DNA of 64,000 nt from Candidatus Gemmiger excrementigallinarum (GCA_019116445.1 DXBP01000019.1:1-64000); one strand, 5' to 3'; counted from the first letter of the stretch, positions 26,274 through 35,868 are shown. A program made the numbers and translations. The notes: generated from the letters alone by a model not told the origin.

Positions 26274-26993
26274 TCACAGGCTCCTTTCGGGGTAGGGGGT
26301 CTCGGTATCGCGCTTGCGGAACCACTGGATCAGCAGGATGGAAATGGACATTTTGACCATATACTGCACGCTGTTCCAGAAATTCAGATAACTCTGCCCG
26401 GCGGTGCGCTCGCCCATCTCCACCTGTACTTCTTTGACAGTGGCACCATTTTTGATCAAATAGCTGATGGTGTCCGGCTCGGGACCGTAGTTCAGGTTCT
26501 GGGCAAATTCCTCCACCATGGCACGGTTGAACATCCGCATACCGCTGGTGGGGTCACAGATGGCGCGGCCGGTGGTCAGCCGGATAGACCAGCTGATAAT
26601 ATAGCTGCCCAGCATCCGCAGGGTCTTGGGCTTTTTCACCGTCAGGAACCGGCTTCCGATGACGATGTCATTGCCTTCTTCCAGGGCCGCCAGCATGGCG
26701 GGAATGTATTCCGGTTTGTGCTGGCCGTCGGCGTCCATCTGCATGGCGCAGTCATAGCCGTTTTCCGCCGCGTAGCGCAGCCCGGTCTGGAAGGCACCCG
26801 CCAGCCCCAGATTGATGGGCAGGTCGATCAGGCGGTACCCGTGGGCGCGGCAGATCGCTGCCGTCTTGTCGCGGCTGCCATCATTGACGATGACATAATC
26901 GTATTCCGGATAGCGGCTTGTCAGATTCTCCACGACCTGAACAATGTTGTCTTCCTCGTTATGGGCGGGGATCACAATGAGTAATTTCGACAT
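26274..26993 (-). CDS. GT2 family glycosyltransferase
   Basis: A 239-residue GT-A-fold glycosyltransferase. NDP-sugar site motifs are VIPAHNEEDNI, VNDGSRDKT and the DxD-type MDADGQHKPEY; a C-terminal amphipathic or membrane segment (VKMSISILLIQWFRKR) anchors it. This type commonly makes polyprenyl-phosphate sugars, which would feed the GT-C proteins of this cluster. ATG 26993 is used because AAAAGGAG precedes it; an in-frame start 72 bp upstream is inside the GT4 gene's tail. Confidence 0.87.
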   Translation of the reverse strand: MSKLLIVIPAHNEEDNIVQVVENLTSRYPEYDYVIVNDGSRDKTAAICRAHGYRLIDLPINLGLAGAFQTGLRYAAENGYDCAMQMDADGQHKPEYIPAMLAALEEGNDIVIGSRFLTVKKPKTLRMLGSYIISWSIRLTTGRAICDPTSGMRMFNRAMVEEFAQNLNYGPEPDTISYLIKNGATVKEVQVEMGERTAGQSYLNFWNSVQYMVKMSISILLIQWFRKRDTETPYPERSL

Positions 26994-27004
26994 CTTAACT
27001 CCTT

Positions 27005-28138
27005 TTAACGCGCGCTCTGAGCGTTCTGGGCCGTTTTCATCATTGTAGCAAAGACCGCCTGCCATGTAAAGTGCTCGGCAAGATTTCTAAAGGCTCGCTC
27101 GCAGCGCTGGCGGGAAGCCCCGGGGTTCTGCAGCACAGTGGTCAGGGCGGCGGCCAGGCTCTCAGGGCGGGTGTCGTCCAGATAGACGGCGTAGTCCCCG
27201 TCAGGCAGAAGTTCACCGGTACCGGCGGTGTGGGTGCAGACGATGGGGCAGCGGCAGGCTGCTGCCTCCAGCAGGGTGGTGGGGAAGCCCTCGGCGTATT
27301 CCGTAGGCAGGCAGTAACAGTCCGCCTGGCTCAACAGCTGCACGATCTGGGCATGGGGCAACGCTCCCAAAGCGTGAACGCTGCCGCCCATGGCCCGCAG
27401 GGCTTCTTCCTCAGGGCCGGTACCAGCCACCGCCAGCACACAGCCTGGCAGCTGTTGCACGGCCTTGGCCAGCTGCAGCGCACCTTTTTCGGGAATCAGG
27501 CGGCCTACAAAAGCGATCAGATGGCCGTCGGCAGGCACCTGCAGCCGCTGCCGCCAGTCGGCGCGGTCCTCGGCCCGGGCCAGCGCAGCCAGCTCCTCGG
27601 GGTCTACCGCATTGGGCAGGGTACCCGCCGCCGAAATGCCAAAAGTTTTCAGCCAGTGGCATACGTCCCCGGATACGCCGTAAAAGGGAAACCCGTAGCG
27701 CCGGATGATGCCGCAGGCCAGATGTTCGTACCAGCGGCCCAGCACACCGCCCAGCCCGCCGTGCATCATGTAGCCGGTGGAATGGTCGATCACCAGCGCG
27801 GGAATGCCCCGGCGCCGGCACTGGCGGGCAGCCCAGATGCTTTGGGTGTACATCCGGGTCTGGATCACTGCAAAGTCGATGCTCTGAGCCCACAGATCGG
27901 CGGCGGGGGCGAAGGGGCGCAGCACCGGGAAGCGTCCGCCCATCACGGGGAAGGCGGGCAGCCGGTAGATCTCCAGCCCATCGTCATCCCGTTCCCGGGC
28001 GGGCAGCCCCGGCAGGGCGCTGGTCACAATGATGGCCCGATGGCCCGCCGCCACACAGCGCCGGGCCAGATTCCAGGTATAGCGCTCCACACCGCCCGGG
28101 GTGGGCAGGTATTGCGCGGTAAAAAAGCAGAAAGTCAT
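27005..28138 (-). CDS. GT4 family glycosyltransferase
   Basis: A 377-residue retaining GT-B glycosyltransferase. The N-terminus has the glycine loop of GT4 enzymes (YLPTPGGVERYTWNLA); the C-terminal domain has FVGRLIPEKGALQLA and the EX7E motif in EYAEGFPTTLLEAAA. It adds a hexose-like sugar to a growing lipid-linked glycan on the cytoplasmic side. It starts 17 bp after the DUF2142 gene in the same direction. Confidence 0.9.
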   Translation of the reverse strand: MTFCFFTAQYLPTPGGVERYTWNLARRCVAAGHRAIIVTSALPGLPARERDDDGLEIYRLPAFPVMGGRFPVLRPFAPAADLWAQSIDFAVIQTRMYTQSIWAARQCRRRGIPALVIDHSTGYMMHGGLGGVLGRWYEHLACGIIRRYGFPFYGVSGDVCHWLKTFGISAAGTLPNAVDPEELAALARAEDRADWRQRLQVPADGHLIAFVGRLIPEKGALQLAKAVQQLPGCVLAVAGTGPEEEALRAMGGSVHALGALPHAQIVQLLSQADCYCLPTEYAEGFPTTLLEAAACRCPIVCTHTAGTGELLPDGDYAVYLDDTRPESLAAALTTVLQNPGASRQRCERAFRNLAEHFTWQAVFATMMKTAQNAQSAR

Positions 28139-28154
28139 AACGATTCCTTTGCCC

Positions 28155-30752
28155 TTATCTTGCGATAATGGCCAGCATACTATTCATCAGTACGCCGAAC
28201 TGGACCAGGGCCAGCGCGGCCATCAGCTGGCCGGAAGCCTTATCCTCGTCGGGAATGTGGGCCAGCCGCCGGGGCAGGCAAACCAGCATCAGCAGCGGCA
28301 GCACAGGCAGGAAATACCGCCCCTGCAAGCCGTAAAGCGTGTCGTAGTGTACAGGTGTCCACAGCAAACAGCCCGCCACCGCCAGCAGGCAGCAGCCCAG
28401 GGCGGCCAGGGCACACCATACCCGGCCTTTTCCGTCGGGCAGGCAGACCCCGCCCTGTACCGGCAGCGCTGCAAAGACCAGTAGCAGATAGAGCAGTACC
28501 ACCCAGCCCCAGGCCAGGTCCAGAGAGTAATAACTCAGGCTGCCGCCCACCAGCGTGCGCAGATAGTGGTCGCCGTTTTCCACGGCGGAACGCACCAGCA
28601 GCAGCACCGTATCGGGCAGGTGGGTCAGGATATACCCCGGCGTGTAGGTTACGCTGTCCGCCTCGTCGGTGACGCTCTGGGTGGCACGGGTGGCCTGGGC
28701 GGCCTGCACTTCGGCAGCTATCGTATCCCGGTCCAAAGGCAGCCGGTCGTCCATGACGCCTGGCTCCAGCCCCAGGGCTGCGAACCGATCCACACAGGGG
28801 TCCATACTGTAAACGATCTTGTATACCAGCGCTGCGCCGCCTTCGTCATAATAGGTAGCCAGATCGGCATTGCCGGCTTGCACCAGATCTTCTCCCAGCA
28901 GCGCCAGGGAAGCCTGGGAGAGGATATCTTCTCCGCCAGTGTAGCTGTTGATTTTCTGGGAATTGAACAGGAAGGTCTGCCCCAGTACCACCGGGGAAAC
29001 GTCCCCCTCCTGCAGGGCCTGCACCCAGAAATCCACTTCACTCTGGGCGGGGTTACGGTTATCCTCCACATAGTAATAGAGGCGGCGGACATAGTTTTCC
29101 AGGGTGTTTTCGCCGCAGATTAACGCCTCGTAGGCTTCGTCCGGCTCCGCGGGGCGGGCCTTCCCGGTCCGGGCGTCGGTGTCCGCAGCAGTGCCACCCA
29201 GGATGCTGGTGGGCTCGGCGGTGGTTTCCGTGGCAGTCAGGACGGTTTCCTCCTGTTGGGAGGAGGTGCCCGCCAGGGTGCCAGTGTTCAGCACCAGGGC
29301 CAACACCACGCAGGCCGCCAGGTACACGGCCTTTTTGGCCTTGGCGTGACGGCCCAGCCGCACTCCGGGCACCAGCAACAGCAGCGCTGCCAGGGGCAGA
29401 TAGACCATCTTGCCCGGTGCCAGCAGCACGCCGGTAAGGAAAAGGGCCCCCAGCCGAACCGGGGAGAGGGCCTTGCCCTTGTCAGGACCGAAGGCGGCGT
29501 CCAACACCAGAGCGGTAAAGGCAAAGCACAGTCCCAGCAAGGGCGCATCCCGGCTGAAGCTGGCCGCCAAGTGCAGTGTCATGGGCAGCAGCGCCACGGC
29601 GGAAAATACCCGCTTGCCCACCGGGGTCACCCGCACCGCATAAGCGGCCAGAGCCGCAAACAACAGCAGGTTTGCCAGGCGCCCCAGCATCAAGGCGGGC
29701 GTAAAGCCCAGATGGAACAGATAGGCCAGGAACACCGCCGCCCCGCTCACAAGGTACAGCAGCGGGTTCTGGTCGGTTTGCAGTTCGGCGTATTCCTGAT
29801 GGCTGTCAAAGTCGGCATCGGTGGTGGTGAACAGGGTGTCGGTCAATTCCTGCCAGGTAAACACAGTGGTGTTTTCGTCCTGCAGAGTGGGGTTCACATC
29901 GGTTTCCCGGCGGAAACTGGTGGTGGTGGGCACATGGCCCATCTGCCAGTCTTCGTCGGAGAAGAAATTGGCCCACCGGCAGGCCAGCGTAAAGCTCTGA
30001 TTGATGTGGTACTTTTCATCGGGAGCTGCGTAGGGGGGCAGCACAAAGGAGTAGAGTACGCCCAGTCCCAGTACCAGTACGAACACCAGCCGGGGCAGCC
30101 TGACGCGGCTGCTCAGCACCGCCCAGACGGTGAAGGCCGCCAGCAGGGCCGCAAAACCGCAAATGAGCAAAAAGAACCGGGTCAGATACCCGCCGATGCG
30201 CTGGCAGGTCACCTGCACGGCCATGGTGCCGTCCACCGGGGTGCCATCCACCGCCATGGGGTCCTGCCACAGGGCCACGCCGCTGCTGTGGCCGATGGCC
30301 AGCACCGCGCTGCCTGTATAATGGGGTGTCAGCGAGAGGGTATACCGCCCGCCTTCTTTGCCGGTCACGGTCCGGTCCAGTCCCAGCACCGTGTACTGAT
30401 CCGGCAGGATATAACTCATCACGCCGGTGGAACGGGCCAGTTCTTCGCCGGTGTCGGCGTCGGTCAGCACCAGTTCCAGTTCGCCCTCGGGCTGGTCCCC
30501 CGGCAGATAAAATTCCACGCCGACAGCCAGCAAGTCTTCGTCAAAGGTAAAGGTCTGGCTGGCCGTCTGGCCGTTTTGCAAAAGGGTGGAAGCGCTGTAA
30601 TCGTCGCTGATGGACTCTGAACGCCCCTTGCCCAGTTCCGGGCGTACCAGGGCCAGCCATACCAGCAGCGAAACCGCCAGCAGGATCACCAGCGTACCCA
30701 GTGCCCATAGCAGGGGCTTATCCAGTTTTTTCAGTTTGGCTGTGCCCGGCAT
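28155..30752 (-). CDS. DUF2142 large membrane protein
   Basis: An 865-residue polytopic membrane protein of DUF2142, related to GT-C glycosyltransferases of surface-polymer loci. TM1 (about 12-34) is followed by a long extracytoplasmic beta-rich region, then PPYAAPDEKYHINQSF, the family's acidic first-loop signature, and about ten more helices. ATG 30752 is chosen because GGAGGGG lies just upstream; the reading frame extends 120 bp further but overlaps the phosphatase gene. Probably modifies the exported glycan outside the membrane. Confidence 0.8.
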   Translation of the reverse strand: MPGTAKLKKLDKPLLWALGTLVILLAVSLLVWLALVRPELGKGRSESISDDYSASTLLQNGQTASQTFTFDEDLLAVGVEFYLPGDQPEGELELVLTDADTGEELARSTGVMSYILPDQYTVLGLDRTVTGKEGGRYTLSLTPHYTGSAVLAIGHSSGVALWQDPMAVDGTPVDGTMAVQVTCQRIGGYLTRFFLLICGFAALLAAFTVWAVLSSRVRLPRLVFVLVLGLGVLYSFVLPPYAAPDEKYHINQSFTLACRWANFFSDEDWQMGHVPTTTSFRRETDVNPTLQDENTTVFTWQELTDTLFTTTDADFDSHQEYAELQTDQNPLLYLVSGAAVFLAYLFHLGFTPALMLGRLANLLLFAALAAYAVRVTPVGKRVFSAVALLPMTLHLAASFSRDAPLLGLCFAFTALVLDAAFGPDKGKALSPVRLGALFLTGVLLAPGKMVYLPLAALLLLVPGVRLGRHAKAKKAVYLAACVVLALVLNTGTLAGTSSQQEETVLTATETTAEPTSILGGTAADTDARTGKARPAEPDEAYEALICGENTLENYVRRLYYYVEDNRNPAQSEVDFWVQALQEGDVSPVVLGQTFLFNSQKINSYTGGEDILSQASLALLGEDLVQAGNADLATYYDEGGAALVYKIVYSMDPCVDRFAALGLEPGVMDDRLPLDRDTIAAEVQAAQATRATQSVTDEADSVTYTPGYILTHLPDTVLLLVRSAVENGDHYLRTLVGGSLSYYSLDLAWGWVVLLYLLLVFAALPVQGGVCLPDGKGRVWCALAALGCCLLAVAGCLLWTPVHYDTLYGLQGRYFLPVLPLLMLVCLPRRLAHIPDEDKASGQLMAALALVQFGVLMNSMLAIIAR

Positions 30753-30766
30753 ACAACCCCTCCGGT

Positions 30767-31276
30767 TCAATCCAGCGGAACGCCGAAGGTGGCAAAAACT
30801 GCGTCCTTCCAGCGTCCGTCTGCTTCCAGAATTTTCTGCACCGCACCGCGTACGGCACCGTGGCCGCCGCACTGGGGGCAGATATAATCCGCCCGCGCCC
30901 GGATAAGATCCGTAGCATCGGCAGGGCAGGCGACAAAACCACAGAGGTTCATCGCTGCCAGATCGTTGATATCATCGCCGCAGTAGGCGACTTCCTCTTT
31001 CGCATAACCGTTTTCCGCCATAAAATCCCGCAGAAAATCGGATTTGCACCGTACGTTTTGATAGATGTCGGTGATTTTCAGGTCGGCAGCCCGGCGGCGC
31101 ACGGCTTCGCACTCCCGCCCGGTGCAGATCATCACCCGGATGCCTGCGGCCCGGGCAATGAGCAGTCCGGCACCATCTTTGGCGGCGAACTTTTTCAGCT
31201 CGTTACCGGTGGAATCGTAGTAGATGCCGCCATCGGTCAGCGTGCCGTCCACGTCAAGAACCAGCAATCGGATCAT
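30767..31276 (-). CDS. KdsC-like HAD phosphatase (3-deoxy-octulosonate / acylneuraminate 8/9-phosphatase type)
   Basis: A 169-residue cap-less HAD phosphatase of the KdsC family, which dephosphorylates Kdo 8-phosphate or nonulosonate 9-phosphate. Nucleophile and acid/base are D8 and D10 in VLDVDGTLTDGGIYY; ICTGR is motif II, and VAYCGDDINDLAAM is motif IV. It sits between the aldolase gene (stop 31280, 3-bp gap) and DUF2142. With the adjacent cytidylyltransferase it suggests a CMP-activated 2-keto-3-deoxy sugar acid. Confidence 0.85.
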   Translation of the reverse strand: MIRLLVLDVDGTLTDGGIYYDSTGNELKKFAAKDGAGLLIARAAGIRVMICTGRECEAVRRRAADLKITDIYQNVRCKSDFLRDFMAENGYAKEEVAYCGDDINDLAAMNLCGFVACPADATDLIRARADYICPQCGGHGAVRGAVQKILEADGRWKDAVFATFGVPLD

Positions 31277-31279
31277 GTA

Positions 31280-32839
31280 TTACGCCCTTTCGTATTCACT
31301 GGGGGTCAAAAAGTGCACGGGAATCCCCGCCGCCCGGATGGCACCGGCCATCTGGGCATTGTACGCGGCTCCGCGGCCGGTGTGGGCATGCAGCCCTGCG
31401 TCTGCATAGGCCGGCTCCCCGGGGCGGTAGCCATCGGCCCCGGCCAGCAAAACTTCCGCTGCGCCACACAGCCGCAGCAGCCGCAGCAGCATCAGCACGC
31501 TGTTGCCGCCCTGGGCATCGGTGCCCGCCAGCCGGTCATAGTTCACCACGGTGGCGGAAGCATCAGCCCGCAGGTTGCTGGTCAGGATCAGCGGACAGGG
31601 GTAAGCGGCTTCCTTGTCAAAGCGCTTGGCGTTGGTGAAGAAGGCATACCCCGGCTGCACAAAGTCCGGCACAAAGTTGGCCGATACCGTCACGTCGGCC
31701 TGGGCCGCCTGCACGGCGGCACGCCCTTCTTCCCCGGCCAGGGTGGCACCAGGGGCCAGTACCAACACCTTTTTGCCGGCAAAAGCATCACGCAGGCTGG
31801 CAAGGGCCGCTTCATCGTCAATGCGACGGTTGCGGTACTCGGTGTACAGTTTGTCTGCGTAGGCAGCGTCGAAAGCGGTTTTTTTGCCCGGGTCGATGGC
31901 AGCCAGAATGTGGTTGATGTCCCGGTTGGTCAGATCGCCCTTGCCCAGATAATGCTCGGCGTAGTTGCGGTGCAGGTTGAACCGGGCCGACAGGAAGTAG
32001 GCCGGGGTATAGCCCCACGCGCTTTCGCCCTTGATGGGGGCGATGTGGTCCTGGATAGCATCCATGATCTCGTCCAGGTCATAGTGGCAGTTGCCGGCCT
32101 CGTTGCGGTAGTCGGCCACCAGTTCAATGGGCAGGTTGCCGGGGGTGCGGCCCATGCCCATCAGGCTGGCGTCCACAGTCTTGTCCCGCAGCAGGGGCTT
32201 GTCCATAAATTCCTGGGCCAGGCAGAAGCTCAGGGCCATATTCTCATGCAGGTGCAGGCCCAGGCGGATATCCGGGGCCAGGTTGTGGTCTGCCAGGGAA
32301 ACGATGCGTTCCAGATCACGGCGGCGCATGCTGCCGAAGGTATCCACGATGGAGAACTGCCAGGGATGGATGGCGTTCACCTGGTCAAAGATCCAGAGCA
32401 GGTCTTTGTCGGCATAGCCCATGATGTTGATGGGGTTGATGGACAGTTTGTAGCCCCGGGCCTTGACCTCCCGGGCAAAGTCCATGCCGTCCCGGATATC
32501 ATAGTCATGGGCGGTGATGCGGATGACCTCGATGCCGTGGCCGTCGTAGGGGCTCAGTTTGGAAATATCGTAGTTGGAGCGCATGGCCATGCCGGAGTAG
32601 ATGGTATGGCCCCGCTGGCCCTCGGGGGGCAGCAGGCGGTTGAGCTCCTCAATGGTGTTGCAGACGGTTACATCGGGGTTATAGCCCTCCACATTGCGCA
32701 GAAAGCCCACCTCCACGATGTCGGTGCCCGCACGGGTCAGGGACTGGATGATGCGCCGGGCAGAACCGAACCCCCAGCGCCAGTCGTTGATATAGCCGCC
32801 GTCACGCAGCGTGCAGTCCAGCAGTTTGATCTCAGGCAT
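31280..32839 (-). CDS. HMGL-like (DRE-TIM) aldolase fused to a Rossmann-like C-terminal domain
   Basis: A 519-residue fusion. Residues 1-280 are a DRE-TIM barrel of the HMG-CoA lyase/4-hydroxy-2-oxovalerate aldolase type: LLDCTLRDGGYIND (metal and base D8, R12, D13) and metal ligands H196 and H198 in LGLHLHEN. Residues about 355-519 form a separate Rossmann-like domain (KKVLVLAPGATL...) that recalls DUF115/GT42-type folds, which is my guess. The N-terminal half should make or break a C-C bond with a 2-keto acid. Its start overlaps the stop of the cytidylyltransferase gene by 8 bp. Confidence 0.75.
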   Translation of the reverse strand: MPEIKLLDCTLRDGGYINDWRWGFGSARRIIQSLTRAGTDIVEVGFLRNVEGYNPDVTVCNTIEELNRLLPPEGQRGHTIYSGMAMRSNYDISKLSPYDGHGIEVIRITAHDYDIRDGMDFAREVKARGYKLSINPINIMGYADKDLLWIFDQVNAIHPWQFSIVDTFGSMRRRDLERIVSLADHNLAPDIRLGLHLHENMALSFCLAQEFMDKPLLRDKTVDASLMGMGRTPGNLPIELVADYRNEAGNCHYDLDEIMDAIQDHIAPIKGESAWGYTPAYFLSARFNLHRNYAEHYLGKGDLTNRDINHILAAIDPGKKTAFDAAYADKLYTEYRNRRIDDEAALASLRDAFAGKKVLVLAPGATLAGEEGRAAVQAAQADVTVSANFVPDFVQPGYAFFTNAKRFDKEAAYPCPLILTSNLRADASATVVNYDRLAGTDAQGGNSVLMLLRLLRLCGAAEVLLAGADGYRPGEPAYADAGLHAHTGRGAAYNAQMAGAIRAAGIPVHFLTPSEYERA

Positions 32840-33566
32840 GGTTTCCCTCCTTTAAAATTTTGTTGACCAGCGCCAGATCTTTCGGGGTGTCCACGCTCAC
32901 CGTCTTGTAGGGGCTGACGATGGCATGGACCTTGTGGCCGTTCTCGATAAAGCGCATCATGTCGTTTTCTTCCGCCTTTTCCAGAATGGATTTGGGCGTA
33001 TCGTGGTAGAAGGCCAGGGCCTGCTTGCTGTACAGCTGGATGCCGGTGACCTTCTCGTACTCAAAGTCCAGGGTTCCTTTGGGGTAGGGGATGGGGCTGC
33101 GGGAAATGAGCAGAATCTCCCGGGCCGCGTTGGTGACCACCTTCTGGTTGGAAAAGTCGATGACGTCCGCCGGGTGGTCCATCACGTTGGTCAGCACTGC
33201 CACATAGCAGGGGTCTTCGGGCAAAGCATCGGGCAGGATCAGGTCGAAGGCCTTCGGGTTCACCAGGGGCTCGTCGCCCATCAGCTGCAGGTACAGGTCG
33301 GCGTCCACACGGGTGCTCACTTCCCAGATGCGCCCGGTGGGGGTGTCGTGGTCGGCACTGGTCATCAGGTACTGCATCTCGTAGTTCCGGCAGGCTTCGG
33401 CAATGCGCTCGTCGTCGGTGGCAATGAGCACGTCGTCCAGCTTGGGGCAGGCTTTGGCGGCCTGGTATACCCACCAGATCATGGGTTTGCCCAGCACATC
33501 GGCCAGGGGCTTGCCGGGCATGCGGGTGCTGGCATAGCGGGCAGGAATCACAGCGATGGTTTTCAT
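32832..33566 (-). CDS. KdsB-like CMP-sugar-acid cytidylyltransferase
   Basis: A 244-residue nucleotidyltransferase of the 3-deoxy-manno-octulosonate cytidylyltransferase (KdsB) family, transferring CMP to a sugar acid. Diagnostic are PARYASTRMPGKPL at the N-terminus, ATDDERI, and QLMGDEPLV where the metal-binding Asp sits. ATG 33566 follows AGGAGG; a non-ATG start 42 bp upstream is unlikely. It is upstream of the aldolase and phosphatase. KdsB in a Gram-positive genome cannot serve LPS, so the product must belong to a capsule or wall glycan. Confidence 0.87.
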   Translation of the reverse strand: MKTIAVIPARYASTRMPGKPLADVLGKPMIWWVYQAAKACPKLDDVLIATDDERIAEACRNYEMQYLMTSADHDTPTGRIWEVSTRVDADLYLQLMGDEPLVNPKAFDLILPDALPEDPCYVAVLTNVMDHPADVIDFSNQKVVTNAAREILLISRSPIPYPKGTLDFEYEKVTGIQLYSKQALAFYHDTPKSILEKAEENDMMRFIENGHKVHAIVSPYKTVSVDTPKDLALVNKILKEGNHA

Positions 33567-33610
33567 GGGGGATACCTCCTGTGTGGGGCGGCGACAGCCG
33601 CCATACAATT

Positions 33611-34588
33611 TTATTGGGGAATCAATGCCTGGGCTTCCTCCAGCGTCAGCAGGATCTTTTCCTCGGCGGCGGTGAAGCCGCGCAGCACAAAGCTCTGCAC
33701 GGTCACGGCCCGGCGGAAGGTAAAGGGCAGGCAGAAGTTGAGCACTTCACTGGGCATGGTCCGTTCCAGGATCACCGCATCAGGGAACAGTGCCTGATAG
33801 TCGGTGGTGTCCCGGGGATGGGTCTTGATAAACAGAGGCCCTGCTGCGTAGCGGGCAGCCACCGCTTGGAACATGGCATCCTGGCGGTCCTGGGTCATCA
33901 GCCCGTCGGCCACAAAGCTGCGGGGCAAAAGCAGGGTGGCGCCTTCGGCCTGTTCCGGCAGCGGCCGGGTCAGAAAGACGCTGCGCACCATGGCTTTCTC
34001 ATCATCGGTCAGGGATTCCAGCAAAGCGCCTTTGCTGTCGGTGACCATCTTGTCAGGGCCAAAAAGACTGCACCGGGCGGCGTCCTCGCTCTCCACAGCC
34101 TTGCACCAGGGGCTGTCCCCCCAGTAGAGGTAACCCTGACCGGTTTTCTGCTTCCGGGCAAAATCCGGGGCGGCGCGCTGGTCGGTGACCAGGTGCTGGT
34201 CGGGACCCAGGGTGCTGCCGAAGGTGTCTTCGCACAGGATATACCCGGCTCGGCAGTCCTGCAGATAGCGGCCCAATACGCTCCAGTCGTTGTGGATATA
34301 GATGTTTTCGTAGCGGGTGCGGTCCAGCTTCCAGCCACACAACTTTTCAAAGGCCCGGCGGCAGCGCCAGGCAGCCAGAGGCCCCGTTACGGTGCCGGGC
34401 CAGCGGGTTTCGTCCACCAGTACCGTGCGCACCACGCCGGTTTTGTCCAGCCGGGCGGCCAGGGCTTCGGCATCGGCCACGGCGGCGGAAAGCACCATGG
34501 TGTGGGGCTTGCCTTCGGCGCGCCCCGCCCGCAGCAGGTCTACCAGTACCTGGTAGGCCGTGTGGCAGATATACAGGTTGGGCTTCAT
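33611..34588 (-). CDS. Putative sialyl/Kdo-type transferase (GT52/polysialyltransferase-like)
   Basis: A 325-residue protein that resembles GT52/polysialyltransferase-type GT-B enzymes using CMP-sugars: the start NLYICHTAYQVLVDLL, IYIHNDWSVLGRYL centrally, an acidic CEDTF and an HP-type motif in FIKTHPRD. These similarities are from pattern memory and are moderate. Its ATG overlaps the stop of the ABC ATPase gene (ATGA), so translation is coupled. The neighbouring CMP-sugar-acid genes would supply its donor. It could otherwise be an unrelated capsule transferase. Confidence 0.55.
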   Translation of the reverse strand: MKPNLYICHTAYQVLVDLLRAGRAEGKPHTMVLSAAVADAEALAARLDKTGVVRTVLVDETRWPGTVTGPLAAWRCRRAFEKLCGWKLDRTRYENIYIHNDWSVLGRYLQDCRAGYILCEDTFGSTLGPDQHLVTDQRAAPDFARKQKTGQGYLYWGDSPWCKAVESEDAARCSLFGPDKMVTDSKGALLESLTDDEKAMVRSVFLTRPLPEQAEGATLLLPRSFVADGLMTQDRQDAMFQAVAARYAAGPLFIKTHPRDTTDYQALFPDAVILERTMPSEVLNFCLPFTFRRAVTVQSFVLRGFTAAEEKILLTLEEAQALIPQ

Positions 34589-35868
34589 GCGTCGGCCTCC
34601 AGCAGCTTGACGGGCGGGAAGTGGATGCGGCCCCAGCCGGATGCCCATTCGGGCATGGTCAGGTCGCTGTTGGTCACCTCAAAGGCAAATTCCGTCACCG
34701 GCTTGTCCAGGCAGACGGCCTGGCGCAGAGCGCCGTCAAAAATATCCAGGTAGAAATAGTACTGTCCTTCGCCCAGCAAGCTGGGATCAAACTCAAACAC
34801 GGTGGTGTAAAGCCGGCCCGGCTCGGCAGCGCCCAGGTCCACGGGATGGGTGATGCCTACGGGTGTGGAATCCCGGGCGTGCAGGTTCATCTTCATGTGG
34901 ATGCCCGCAAAAGGCTCCGCCACCCGCCAGGTGATTTTTACCCGCATTTTCTCGGTATCCGCAAATACGCTGGATTCCTTGCCCACAAAGTCCAGGCTTT
35001 CCAGCCGGAACCGCTTGCCGGCGCTGCCGGTCATGCGGGCCACGTCGGCCAGGTCATAGTGGACCACGTTCACGTCGGTGGTGTCCATATAAATGGCGAT
35101 GGCCTGTTCCACGTCGCCGTCAAAAATCACCTTGCCCTTGTCCAGCACAATGCAGCGGCTGCACAGCTGGCGGATGGTGCTCATGTTGTGGCTGACGTAC
35201 AAAACGGTGCGGCCGTCCTGATTGGCCACATCGCTCATTTTGCCCAGGCATTTCTGCTGGAACTTCATGTCGCCCACGGCCAGGACCTCGTCCATGACCA
35301 TGATCTCGCTGTCCAGGTGGGCAGCCACGGCGAACGCCAGCTTCACGAACATACCGCTGGAATACCGTTTTACAGGGGTGTCGATGAAATCCCCGCACTC
35401 GGAAAATTCAATGATCTGGGGCAGTTTGGCGTCAATCTCGGCCCGGGTCATGCCCAGGATGGCGCCGTTCATATAGATGTTTTCCCGGCCGGTCATCTCG
35501 TTGTTGAAGCCGGTGCCCACTTCCAGCATGGAGGCCACCCGGCCCCGGATGCGGATCTCGCCCTCGGAGGGAGCGGTGATGCGGGAGAGCAGTTTCAGCA
35601 AGGTGGATTTGCCCGCGCCGTTGCGGCCAATGATGCCCAGGGCTTCCCCCTGGTAGACGGTCAGATCCACGCCGTTCAGGGCCATAAAAGTCTGGCCGAA
35701 CAGCCGCTGGTCGGTGCCGATGACGGTGTTGGGGTCCTCTTTGCCGCGGACCCGGGCCCACCAGCTCTGCAGGTCGTGGGTCAGGGTGCCGCCGCCGATC
35801 TGGCCCAGTTTGTATTGCTTTTTCAGCCCCGTGACCTGGATAACGGGGCGTTTTTCGGTTGTAGACAT
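34585..35868 (-). CDS. Polysaccharide ABC exporter ATPase with Wzt-type C-terminal domain
   Basis: A 427-residue ATPase. Walker A is GRNGAGKST (81-89), the signature YSSGMFVKLAFAVAAHL and Walker B IMVMDEVLAVGD follow. This set is typical of TagH/Wzt/KpsT exporters. The extra C-terminal 150 residues form a beta-sandwich like the Wzt carbohydrate-binding domain, which recognises the end of the finished glycan. It works with the permease encoded 12 bp upstream and exports an undecaprenyl-linked polymer. Confidence 0.92.
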   Translation of the reverse strand: MSTTEKRPVIQVTGLKKQYKLGQIGGGTLTHDLQSWWARVRGKEDPNTVIGTDQRLFGQTFMALNGVDLTVYQGEALGIIGRNGAGKSTLLKLLSRITAPSEGEIRIRGRVASMLEVGTGFNNEMTGRENIYMNGAILGMTRAEIDAKLPQIIEFSECGDFIDTPVKRYSSGMFVKLAFAVAAHLDSEIMVMDEVLAVGDMKFQQKCLGKMSDVANQDGRTVLYVSHNMSTIRQLCSRCIVLDKGKVIFDGDVEQAIAIYMDTTDVNVVHYDLADVARMTGSAGKRFRLESLDFVGKESSVFADTEKMRVKITWRVAEPFAGIHMKMNLHARDSTPVGITHPVDLGAAEPGRLYTTVFEFDPSLLGEGQYYFYLDIFDGALRQAVCLDKPVTEFAFEVTNSDLTMPEWASGWGRIHFPPVKLLEADA

